Below, piece by piece: positions 37,340 through 47,344 of a stretch of DNA of 64,000 bases (position 1 is the stretch's first letter; each line of letters begins with the position of its first letter). The notes below the pieces were generated by a model. It saw only the letters and a program-made list of their open reading frames with translations. It had not been told where the DNA came from and did no database searches. Source of the DNA: Tetmemena sp. SeJ-2015 (taxonomy: Eukaryota; Ciliophora; Spirotrichea; Sporadotrichida; Oxytrichidae); assembly GCA_027382625.1 (NCBI GenBank), contig JAJKFJ010021044.1, forward strand, positions 212,707 through 276,706, given 5' to 3'. The translations under genes were made by a program, and so were the position numbers.

Positions 37340-38320
37340 ATGAGAAATTTAAACGACATCTGCCTATTTAAAGTACAGAGGAATACACCTTCTGTCAAAT
37401 TTCTCATCTTGATGAGTATCCTTATTATACCATTACTCGTGGAAGCAAAGTCAAGAGGAAAGACTTACGATGACCTGTAAGATGTACTCAACAAAGCTAA
37501 CTAAAAAATTGAAGATGAATAAAACAGGCAGAGCCAAACTTAGCAAAATATGCCCATTCCCACTGATAAAGGTACCAATTAAGCTCCACAAAGGAAATAG
37601 GACACAAAAGAGGCGCAAGTTACTAATGAGTATAATACCATATCGGCTGCTAAAAATATTCCTACCTATCAATCTCAATAAAAGCAAGCCACTAAGTTTG
37701 CAAAACAAGATAACTATCAAGGATAAACATTTTCAATCCCTAAAAAGAACTAGAGAATTGATGACCTCGCTTCTAAGCTTGCAGAGAAGAAAACTTATGA
37801 AGAGAAGGATGAAGTGACTGTTAGATCTGTCACTATTCCTCGAAAGTAAGGCCAAAATGAGAAGCTATACTTTTTCCTTTCAAATCTCATCTTAATGCTT
37901 ACTTGTCTTATCATTATTGGTTCATTTAAAATGCCTAGTATTTTAATTTAGTTCGTTCTTTGGACTGGGATATTTCATGTACTAGTAGCTGTTTAAAAGA
38001 GAGCAGTATTTCTAATTCGATGATTAGTAGCCGGCAAAGAATGTAAATCCAAATGATGTCCTTACTATTGATGACATTCATAAAATTAGCGAGGCAGTCG
38101 GCTATCATAAGAAGAATAGAATAAGTGACTCAACTGGGGAGCGAGAGCTAAACTAAGACTATGAAAAGGATATTGAAGCTCAAAATTTCAAGAATATCAA
38201 TTAAGATCCTAGGCAAAGTCATAAGACCCCAGAAATATTAATCCATAATGAGCTTGAAATGGAACAGAATCCTCAAATTCAAAAACAAGAAATATTTTTT
38301 CTTTTTAAGACCCCACCCTA
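37340..38320 (+). CDS. Unrecognised single-pass membrane protein between the two protease copies
   Basis: A clear coding run from about 37345 to about 38310. The N-terminal part reads RHLPIQSTEEYTFCQISHLD (37358 on) and ITRGSKVKRK, then changes frame near 37460 to KTYDDLQDVLNKANQKIEDE. A different N-terminal frame starting at ATG 37340 is also open, with a hydrophobic run FLILMSILIIPLLVE, so the start is unresolved. Lys/Gln-rich sequence leads to SIPKKNQRIDDLASKL and a transmembrane helix (LILMLTCLIIIGSFFGLGYF) restored by a 31-bp IES. The tail is VLTIDDIHKISEAVGYHKKN and an acidic C-terminus around NELEMEQNPQIQKQE. Past about 38310 the frame stays open but looks non-coding. No family is recognised; it has no link to proteases. 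Confidence 0.6.
37924..37954. other. IES, 31 bp, pointer GTTC
   Basis: GTTC at 37920-37923 and 37951-37954. Removal restores the transmembrane helix IIIGSFFGLGYFMYQQLFK and the frame of the C-terminal tail. Confidence 0.85.
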
Positions 38321-38619
38321 TTACAAATTTAGTAACAATAAATATAAGTCCAAAATGTAGCATAGAGCCGTAGTTCAAATATTTCACCTAATAAAAATAA
38401 GCAAAGGGCCGGGGGATAAATATCAAATTTACTCAATAGAAACTAAAAGAGACACTGATCACTCAATTTATTTTCCCATTAAATTTATCTTCATTCTTAA
38501 GAAGATATTAGAAATAAATATTAAAGAATACGACTAAAAATAAATCACCTTTTATTTATTAGAAACGAAGCGATTAATATAGAGGTTTATAAAACGATAA
38601 ACTAAATTAATTTTATACC

Positions 38620-38995
38620 AAATACAACTCGATGAGACTTCAGACAAGTCATGAGGAAATTATGTAAGAGATCTACAATCATGGACCAGTAATCGCGGGC
38701 TTGATATCCTACGATGAATTTGATAATTACTAGTCAGGAATATATGAGCCTAGTGAAGATGCTGTTGACGCAGGGGATCATGCTGTAACTCTCATAGGTT
38801 GGGGACACGATAGTTCCGGTAGACTATTTTGGAGAGCTCAAAATGAATGGAGTACTGATTGGGGTGAGAATGGTTTCTTCAGAATTTTAAAATATTTGAT
38901 AAGAATATACTCAGACGTAGCAGGTATAGATGTCTTATTTTAACCATAATATTTTATATGTCTTTACCACTGCTTGCGATGCTGACTTTAAGTGA
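38620..38995 (+). CDS. 3' MDS of papain-family protease, copy B (upstream of its 5' half)
   Basis: Paralogue of the 35.9-36.2 kb segment. It starts at AAATACAACTC (38620-38630) with KYNSMRLQTSHEEIMQEIYN and has GPVIAGLISYDEF, the catalytic His in GDHAVTLIGWGHD, the catalytic Asn in LFWRAQNEW, and TGA 38993-38995 after TTACDADFK. Two IESs occupy the same codons as in copy A. It lies upstream of the 5' half of copy B (39.3-41.1 kb) but also downstream of the 5' half of copy A, so pairing with either is possible on sequence alone. The spacer 38996-39333 is AT-rich with nothing recognised. Confidence 0.85.
38886..38906. other. IES, 21 bp, pointer AGAAT
   Basis: AGAAT at 38881-38885 and 38902-38906. 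Removal gives GFFRIYSDVAGIDV, equivalent to the 18-bp IES of copy A but with an unrelated pointer. Confidence 0.8.
38937..38964. other. IES, 28 bp, pointer TGTCTT
   Basis: TGTCTT at 38931-38936 and 38959-38964. Removal gives AGIDVFTTACDADFK and TGA. The pointer overlaps that of copy A but is shifted one base. Confidence 0.9.
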
Positions 38996-39333
38996 TCTTG
39001 ATTTGATAGTAAGTTTGAACAGCTCTTTCCTTTCAATAGATTAGATTAGGAAAAGCAATTCTAAGTTTTTATTAATGAATCTAAAATTAATCTCATTTCC
39101 TTTAAAATAAAAATAATAAGTATCATCAAAATTACAATTTTGCCTGTAAAAATTACGTATGCATGTTATTTATAGTTAGAATATAAAAGTTTTAATCTGA
39201 AGTATGATTTTAATTTAAACATATAAGAATTTATTGCATTTTATAGATGAACAATTTACATTTAATTTATTGAATACAGGTTATAAAGATCCACATTAGA
39301 GAGGATAAAATATATTAAATATTGATCACTGTA

Positions 39334-41136
39334 ATGAAATTACACTTAACCAGTTTGACATTACTCTGCATTGGAGTTGTATCTAGCTTTCATCTTGAGA
39401 AACACTCAGTCACTCAAGAAATAGTTGATAGAATCAAAAGAACACTATAGTAAACAATTAAAATCAAATATTTATTAAGTAGTCAAATAAAGATTGAATA
39501 AAGCATTTTATAAATTCTGAAATCTAAAGGAAAATAATTCTTATAAAGCTTTCTTGTGCTCTTATCTTCTTTTCTATTAACTCTTTTTGTTAATTTTAAA
39601 TCTGAGCCATCTCGCAAAAACGCGTTTGCTAGCTAGCACGGAGTCGACCCAGCCAGGACCTCACGCTCCTCCAACAGCAGCAGCAGCCGGGGCCGACTCA
39701 GTAAGCTCAACTCCTGACATCTTTAGCTCATCGGCAGTCGAAGACTCCAGGTCTGAGGGGCGGCGCGAGTGAGTCGGCCGGTGGCTGGCTGCGTGCTGTT
39801 GATGAGGAGTCTGAGGTCAATTGGCTGGGTCGGCTCCCTTGCTAGCTTGAGCAAACTGCCATTTTTATTTGCTGATGGAGTTGGAGAGCGTCAGGTGCAG
39901 CCATTCTTTTAAAAATTAACGTTTATAAAGAGGTTTAAATTAGAAGAAGAAAGATAAGAGCACAAGAAGAGCTTGTATTTAAGAATTATTTTCCTTTAGA
40001 TTCTCAGGTATAATAAATTATTTTTCCTCTATTCTTTTGATGAGTTGTGAGATCAGATCATCTCCATCTTTTCTAAGATTAACTCTTCTACAAAATTGTA
40101 GCAAAGATAAAAATAATCCTTAAATTTTATGCTCTACCAAAAATTAGAAAAACTCGAGCATTTCACAGCCACTTATTTGCTTAATTTTATTTAAGTTTTT
40201 ATTATTTATCTTTGTAATAAATTAAGTTTAAATATATTTATATGATATGAGTATACGTTCCAATCGTTACATTAATAAAATTATATATAAACTTGTGATA
40301 AAATAGAGCATTCAAATTAAGGATTAAACTTAATGAATTAATTTCATAATTTCCATTCCTTCTTAGATTATTAAAATTAGAAATTAGATGCTGCCGTAAA
40401 TTTAATATTTCTTTAGCCTTTTTCTCTTTTTAAAAGAATTTAATTTATTTTATGATACTTTTATCGCTTTACAAATGAAATTAAAAATAATATGATGTTA
40501 AAATATCTTACTATTAAACACAAACAAGCTGGACTCCTATGGAGGTTGAAAAGAACCCTTTCTCAAAACGGACTGTTGCTTAATTGAACTAAAGAGGAGG
40601 GCTTTTAGGAGTCAATCCAAAATAGTCCTAGCTAGATAAACTATTTAATATTTTCGGCTCTCAATTATTCAAATACATTGGATAATTCAAACGCGACTTT
40701 TTTTCTACTTCCCAAACACCCAAGTCATCCTCTATAAGAATTATTATGATTATTTTAAGACTTGAGAGCAGCCTTCCTAGTTCTTATAATCTGAGAACTG
40801 AATACCCTCATTGTGATTTCATAATTAAAGACTAAGGTTACTGTGGGTCTTGCTGGTCTCACGCTGCGTCTTAAATGCTTGCTCAAAGATTTTGTATTCA
40901 GAGCGATGGGGAAATACAGGTAGATCTCTCAAGATAAGATATGGTTAGCTGTGATTTTATAGACACTGGATGCAATGGAGGTTACTTATCCAGTTCAATT
41001 CAATACTTAATGACAGAGGGTATTGTCACGGAAGAATGTATGGATTACACCTCCTACTATGGAGATGTATACGCATGCTAATATAGGTGCGATAGCAAAG
41101 ATACTCCTTACATCAAATACGGTTGCAAATACAACT
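39334..41136 (+). CDS. 5' MDSs of papain-family protease, copy B, with a 1.08-kb IES
   Basis: The start ATG 39334 gives a signal peptide (MKLHLTSLTLLCIGVVSSF), then VTQEIVDRIKRT, where a 1082-bp IES interrupts. Coding resumes at 40527 with SWTPMEVEKNPFSKR, the propeptide LDKLFNIFGSQLFKYIG, and LESSLPSSYNLRTEYPHC. The catalytic Cys is in KDQGYCGSCWSHAA (40830-40865); SRQDMVSCDF and GCNGGYLSSSIQYL follow. It ends KYGCKYN at AAATACAACT (41127-41136), which matches the first ten bases of the 3' segment at 38620. No 3' half is found between 41.14 kb and the next gene at 41.46 kb, which is AT-rich. Joining to 38.62 kb restores a complete protease. Confidence 0.87.
39445..40526. other. IES, 1082 bp, pointer AACA, containing a foldback element
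   Basis: AACA at 39441-39444 and 40523-40526. Removal gives DRIKRTSWTPMEVEKN, matching copy A, where the corresponding IES is about 14 bp. The insert is AT-rich except for a GC-rich core (about 39605-39905). Confidence 0.85.
39513..40012. mobile_element. Foldback (long inverted-repeat) element with GC-rich core
   Basis: The element is an imperfect palindrome centred near 39735-39760. Outer AT-rich arms match in reverse complement: ATCTAAAGGAAAATAATTC (39522-39540) with the reverse strand of 39982-40003, and CTTGTGCTCTTATCTT with 39950-39967. Inner arms are GC-rich: GTCGACCCAGCC (39643-39654) pairs with GGCTGGGTCGGC (39823-39834), and GGCCGACTCA with TGAGTCGGCC. There is no transposase. Local GC content is far above the rest of the window. 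It looks like a non-autonomous foldback/MITE-like insertion into an existing IES. Confidence 0.7.
40740..40760. other. IES, 21 bp, pointer AAGA
   Basis: AAGA at 40736-40739 and 40757-40760. Removal gives KSSSIRLESSLPSSYNL, the same junction as the 23-bp IES of copy A. Confidence 0.88.
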
Positions 41137-41461
41137 TATTCCTTTACAAATTTATTTGCAATTTTATAATATTGTCAATTTAAAATATCTTCAATAAAAA
41201 GACAGAGCAGGAAGTTAAATATTTACTCTATTTAATTAGATTTTTCTTCAAAGTAAATTTTAAATACTGTGAACAGCCTATATATTTAATATACATCATA
41301 TTTTATCTTAATTAAAAACCATTTCAATTAAAATATTTTTTATGTAATGAAACAAAGATAAGTATATCTGGAGAAATTTAAATATTTAAAGAAATTGAAA
41401 TGATGTTGTTAAGTGAATAAATGATAAAATAGAATATTCTTTAAGAATAGAAATAGTTATA
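41137..41461. other. AT-rich spacer
   Basis: About 325 bp after the end pointer of protease copy B. No coding, no pointer-like copy of AAATACAACT and no recognised motif. Confidence 0.6.
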
Positions 41462-44056
41462 ATGCTCCATACTTCGCAAGCAAATAACCAGAACTAGAAT
41501 TAAAGTGCAGCAAATCCAATGAACAACTGGTTTCAACAAATGGTTCCTTAGATGACACCAGAGCAGCAGCAAATCTTGATATAGACTTTATAAGCTCAAA
41601 TGATTTAGCAGTAATAGCAGTAGTTGTAACAAGTTTAGCAACCTCCTACAATCAATCAACCTAATTTAGCTCCCTCTCTTGCCAATCCCATGCAAAGTAT
41701 CTTTCAAGCTTAATATATGCAAAAAAACTAGGATCTCCAATAAAAACCTTAAGATTCTGCGGCTTTTACCAACTAGCAAATCTAACCAAGCCAAATGAAT
41801 TCTAGTTTTCAGCATCTTTCTTCAAGCAATCTCTCTGATTCTCTTAATCAAAAGCTTTAGCTTAATAATGGTTCTTCTTCACTTTAAAATGGCTAAAATT
41901 TGTACTAAAGCTACCTAAATTAGTCAAATTAAGAAACATAGAACCTCAAACAAATTGCCACTAACGAGGTGTAGATTAATACCTTCCTAAATGATAGCTA
42001 AGTTTAGAAGGATGAAAAAGGAAGGAAATGTAAGAAGAAAGATTCTTCATCAGCAGGATCGCACAATCATCAGAAATAGAGTAAGTTGGAACAGTTGCTC
42101 TCTTCAATAGACCCTGCCATTTTGTATTCTTCCGATCACAAAGTCAGATACTCTCTCATTTATGAAAGGAAGAATGATGTTGATGAGGACATTGTTTGTG
42201 ATGTCTGCCTTGACGATCACGTTGAATTTGATGAAATTACTTAGTAGAGAGGTAAAAATGAAATAATAATTTGTGAGCTTTGCAACTCTGCAGTTCATTA
42301 AAGTTGTTATGGAAATGAACTCGTTAATCAGATCCCATTAGACGCTTGGTATTGCATGAGATGCCAGTACTTGAGAAATAATCCTGAGTCTCACTGTGCA
42401 ACAATTGCCTGCGACTATTGTAATGATATCAAGGGAATAATTATAAGAGACCTAAATGGAAAGTGGGCTCACATTAGTTGTGTAAATTGGATACCAGACA
42501 TTTGGTTTAGAGATGACTACAGAAATATCATTGACGGCAACTTTAGCCAAGATAGAATGAAGCTAAAGTGCTACATTTGCAGAAAGAAGAATGTCGGAGC
42601 TTGCATTTAATGTGACTATAAGAACTGCTAACAATCCTTCCACGTAAGGTGTGGAGTTTCAGTGAGTCTAATCAGAGACTGGTAATCTATGGATGATTAA
42701 AGAGAAAATGAAGATGACCATGAATGCTATGTTTTTTGCGAAAGGCATTTAGAAGTAGGCAAGAGAGATTTAAAATAGGGAGGTAAGGAAAGATTGAAAT
42801 AAACTGAGGTGAAGGCGTAAGTGCAAGAAAAGCTAAGAAAATTTGGAGTTAAATCTAATTTCGTAAACAATAAAAACCCAAGTCATTGGAAGAAAAAGAG
42901 CCCTCACAAGTCTTCTTCATTACTGATTGACAATGAACAGAATGGAGATCATAATATGATATATCAGAGTCCCTTATCATCAGAAGAGTAAGATTCTGAA
43001 GTAAATATGGAGGATCAGAAGAGTGATGATATAGAGGGAGAGTCATCCTAAGAACCCTCAGATGACGAAGACGATGGAATTGATGAGATTACTTACTCTA
43101 GGAAAAAGGTATCTAGGATTTGTGGTAGATCAACAAGATCTAAGAAGATTAAAAAGCAGAGACCCTTTGACAAGAGAAAATTCACTCAAAATTAGCTTGG
43201 CAGCAAAAGTAAGCAATAGATTCCTGATGCTGATCAATAATATGGGCAGTTCTAGTAGATGAACTAATTTGCTCAAATGGGTGGAATGGATTTTAACAAT
43301 AATCCTATGGCAGCAATGATGATGATGATGTTCTAGATGCAGTAGTAAATGAATTAGACTGCATAGAACTAGATCGTCTAACCTCAAGTCAGTCCAAGTC
43401 CAATCGAGCCTTAAAAGGCCAAAACTAGATCTAGCAAGTCTAATGGAAAAGTCTAAACCTACAAAAATAAACTTAATTCAAGCTCAAACAATTAGTCTCA
43501 ACATCAAAGCAGCTCAATCATGCCAATTTCTTAGCTCCAGCCTATGTAGCCTCTTCAAATTCAACAGCTTCCTTAACAGCAGATTAGTAATTTGGCCCAG
43601 TAATAATCCATTCCTTCTTAGCCGCAAGTATTCCAATAGATGAATTACCAGACTCAGAATTAGCCTTAACTTCTTTAAACACCTCTATATCAACCAGCCA
43701 ACAAGAACTAAAATGAAAAAGGCTAAAAAGGAAATCCATTTGGAGCTTCTAAGTAAAGCCCCCAAGAAGCAAATTAGGGAAGCTGTAACGATGCCCAAAC
43801 AAAGGAATACATCATCGACAAGAGACTAGCTCAGCTTATAAAGTTTCCAGATGGAAGAACCAGAGGGACTAGAAAAGAGATTTAGAACTCTTTCATTCAA
43901 TTTGCTATTGAGAACACTATTGTCGATTACCAGTCTCGAAACTATCTCATCTCAAAGATTCCTTACCTAAAAGAGAATTTCGGAGTCGATATTGTCAAAC
44001 CCTAAGATATATTCAAATATATTAAAAAGCTACTATAACCAGTAAGGGAAGAATGA
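41462..44056 (+). CDS. PHD-finger / extended-PHD chromatin protein, free of IESs
   Basis: One uninterrupted frame of 864 codons from ATG 41462 to TGA 44054-44056. The N-terminus is Gln/Asn-rich. A PHD finger begins DIVCDVCLDDHVEFDE and continues CELCNSAVHQSCYGNEL and WYCMRCQYL (42190-42375). It is followed by an extended PHD module (CDYCNDIKGIIIRDLNGKWA, HISCVNWIPDIWF, CYICRKKNVGACIQCDYKNC, FHVRCGVS, 42410-42660), the pattern of JADE/BRPF/AF10-type double PHD proteins that read histone H3. A basic linker, a Met/Gln-rich stretch and a C-terminal block (LAQLIKFPDGRTRGTRKEI) follow. Such proteins usually serve histone acetyltransferase complexes; the role here is inferred. The absence of any frame break over 2.6 kb is unusual in this window. 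Confidence 0.92.
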
Positions 44057-44140
44057 ATTTAATTTATTTACAAGTTTTGTCATAAATAATTTTGAGTTGC
44101 TATATCATAGAATTTTTATTAAATTTATCTTTTAAATAAA

Positions 44141-45520
44141 ATGAGCTCTATCGATTAAAGTGATAAGTCTATAACTGAATTCCACTTCTAAGGGAATAGA
44201 GATATCTATGCAGGCAGTATGTCTAGTCATTTAGAATATCAAGAGAATATACATATCATCTAAAATGAGGGAAAGGGGTCAAGAAAGATAGAGTTAATTT
44301 TTTTTATTTTAATTAAAGATTCTTGATCGTGCTGGAGTTCAAACTTAAATAGCTAAGTATGACAGTGCAAAAGATGACTTAGCACTTCAAGATTTAGACT
44401 AAGGTAACCGAAAAGATTTGAACTAAACTGAAGGCCTCAAGTCGGTGAGTGATTAGTCTAAAAATTTAAAAGAAGCGCAAACAGAGAACCTAATTAACAT
44501 AGAGAATATGGATTTTGCAAATCATAGGTAAAACAGTAGCTCAAATCTTATGCAGTCTGAAATTCAACAAATCATTCTGTCACAGTAGTTCTTGAGTTTC
44601 AAGTAAGAAAAGAAGTAAAATTGTATATTTTATTTCTCCCCTAAAACACTTACCAATCAAACTCTCCAATAGCAAAACCCATAACACTCTAACTAATACA
44701 TCAACTAAGATGAATCTTATTCTTAAACTTAGTTACCCTCAACATACTTCCAAGATAATCACTCAACAAAAGATTTTGCTATCTGCTTAAAAATATTGAT
44801 TTTATATTTTTCAAATATATTTTTAAATTAAAAAAAATAATTGCTAATAAACTTATCTGCAAGTAGAATGTCAAACATTCAACAATTTCTAGTAAATTAA
44901 AAAGTATTGACACAGTAAAAATGTTTGAAGAAGTGGGAATTAACTAAGATGCTCCAATTATTTTTCTAGATACTCTAAATTCTAACTAGGCTCCTTCTTA
45001 AAAAGATATCTTAACGAAAAGCCATATTTCATAAAATAGCATTCCTGAAGATTAAAATAATTAATTGAGTGAAGTTAAATAGATTAACGGACCACAGGCG
45101 ATGGATACCTTCAAATTATTGGACAATTAAAACTCAAGAGTATCAAACTTAATTATTTTTATCATAGAAACAAAGATAATAAGACAAAGATATTTACGAT
45201 TATACCCTTAATGATATATAATAGGAGCAAGAAAATCCATCTAACTAGCTTTAATAAGAAACTTAAAATCTTAATTTTTAAAATACAGATTAAAGCAGTA
45301 TCAAAATCACTGATAAGATTCACGATTAATTTAAAATAGAAGAACAAGAAAATAAAAACTTAAACAAAATATCTACATTTAACTAATAAAATTTAACTCT
45401 TGAAATTAATCAATAATAAAACTTAATAAAACTAAAAGAAAAACTTTAAAGGTCTCAAGTAAATCAAGTTCAACATATTGTAAACTAAAATAGAATATAG
45501 GATGCTTATTCTACTTAGAA
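44141..45520 (+). CDS. Gln/Asn/Ser-rich protein, IES-interrupted
   Basis: The start is ATG 44141 (MSSIDQSDKSITEFHFQGNR), 85 bp after the PHD gene stop. A 31-bp IES joins EGKGSRK to ILDRAGVQTQIAKYDSAKDD. Further blocks are LNQTEGLKSVSDQSKNLKEA, then after an AT-rich break (about 44785-44895) KSIDTVKMFEEVGINQDAP and, in another frame, DKDIYDYTLNDIQQEQENPS, with a coiled-coil-like end LEINQQQNLIKLKEKLQRSQ. The end is not defined; coding fades near 45520. No family is recognised. The repeated Gln (TAA/TAG) codons fit a disordered scaffold protein. Confidence 0.5.
44290..44320. other. IES, 31 bp, pointer AAAGAT
   Basis: AAAGAT at 44284-44289 and 44315-44320. Removal puts RKILDRAGVQTQIAKYDS in frame. 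Retained, it gives a TGA after IKDS. Confidence 0.8.
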
Positions 45521-47344
45521 TATTTTTATTCTATTTATTTTATAAAAACATTTTAAAATATCATTTACATTTTTTCCTTTTTAATTATAACTCTTCGTTA
45601 TAAAAATTAAAGGTGCTTAGATTGATAAATTAACTTGAAAGAATAAGATTAATTATTAATTTTCTTAATCAATATAAATAATGTGTTTGATTTTGTGATT
45701 ACTAAATATTTAAGAATATTGTGGTTGAAGAATTGCATGAAGCCAATGATTAGCAGAAAATTTTAAATTTTGTATAATTGTTGTGACACCAGTATTCATG
45801 AATGCAACTTAAAATAAAAACAAATTAAAGTTTCAATTCATAAATAAGGGGCCTACTTAAGAATCTTAATCAAATGAAAACTTTAAAGCTAAAATCAAAA
45901 GTAGAAATTTCATGAATATCACTTCGCAATCTTTTCACACTAAGAATAGAACTCAAAATATTAAATTTCAATTAAAATAAAAATAAAAAAAGAAAATTTT
46001 AAATTCTCTTCTATTTTTAAAAAGTTAATTAAAATTATATGCAAATTAATTTTATTAATTTCACCCAACATTATAAAATGATAAATTTCTAACAACTTTA
46101 TTATTTTTAATACATTAATATAATTTATGCAATATTAAAGCTGAAGGAATTGACAAATCCGCAAGGAGTAAATCAAATCCACGATACCAAATTAATACTT
46201 AGAAATAATTTATTTTATGTTTGTAAAATTAGGGTATTTTAGAAAGTCATTATTCAGAAGAATTAAAATTTGTTAAAATTTATATATTGACTTTAATATG
46301 AGGATAAAATTTGTGAATAAATAATTAATTGAATGATAAATTGATTGCTCTGGTGGAGAACGCAACTATGATGTTGAAATATAAAATTTGTTTTATGTTT
46401 TGAGCAGAAACTATAAGGGATTTACAAAATTAGAATAAGCAAAAACAGAAAATTTAGAACCTTATAAGTTTAATTTATAACCTTTTGAAAGCCCTTCATG
46501 CTTTTATTATTCCGAATATTCAATAAATCTTAATTTCTTTTTTGAATATATATTTCTTCTTTACTCTTGGGCTATCGAATAAACTTTAAGTTGTTTGATG
46601 AATCGAAATAAAATAATTAAAGATGGATAAAAATAAATCCTTATGTTTTAAGAGAATAAAGAGTGGTTAACTTCACTAAGCTTCAGATAAAAAAAAAATC
46701 AAAAAATATACTATTTCAAATTATACATATTTCAATTTACTTAAACACAAAAATACCTAAATATTATGAAATTCCAGTTGTAATTATTGCCACACAGTCA
46801 TATTTTAAGCTCAAATTCAAAAGATACTATCTACAAATTATAAAAATCAAATTTCTTTCGAGTAAATTTTAATTTTACTAGAGTTAACTATAATTCAATA
46901 AATTATATTGAACCTTTAATATTTATTCAATCCAGAAATAGAGAAGATTTTATCAAAACTCAGATTAAAAGGAAAAAAGATTGGCCGCATTCGAAAAACT
47001 AAGGTAATTGTAAACAAATACGAATTAAACAATTATTCTAATGACTTTGAGTATAGTAGCGAGAGACAAAAGTTTTACGAAACATTTCTACTAAATCGAG
47101 AATTATTTTTAAGAACCTAACTAGTCTACTTAATCTGATTATACAAGATTTAATTTTTTTCAAAATTAATTGAAATATTTTAAGGTTTGGAGGGTCTAGA
47201 CTTTAATCACTAAAGTTGAAGTCTTTGAAGTTATACTCAGATTATAATCTCACTTATTCGTAAGTTTAAAACCTCTAGTAAAAAATGGCTTATTATTCAA
47301 TTTATAAGCTTGAGCTTTTAATTTTTAGTTGTATTCTAAATTAA
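45521..47344 (+). other. AT-rich region with doubtful coding islands
   Basis: Mostly very AT-rich. Three stretches look partly coding in the TGA-only code: 45835-46000 (NKGPTQESQSNENFKAKI), 46140-46200 (AEGIDKSARSKSNPRYQ) and 46345-47040, an open frame of about 230 codons starting SGGERNYDVEIQNLF. With only one stop codon and high AT content, long open frames arise by chance, so these are listed as possible MDSs of one or more genes. No domain is recognised and no pointers could be assigned. Confidence 0.3.

Noticed and set aside
38320..38615. Continuation of the membrane-protein frame to the 3' protease segment
   Set aside because: The frame stays open only because TGA is rare in AT-rich DNA; composition turns to Lys, Ile, Asn and Phe with no protein-like pattern.
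39587..39772. GC-rich open frame (LLASTESTQPGPHAPPTAAA) in the foldback element
   Set aside because: It exists only because the core is GC-rich; it lies in an IES, has no family resemblance, and the sequence is palindromic, which explains the frame better.
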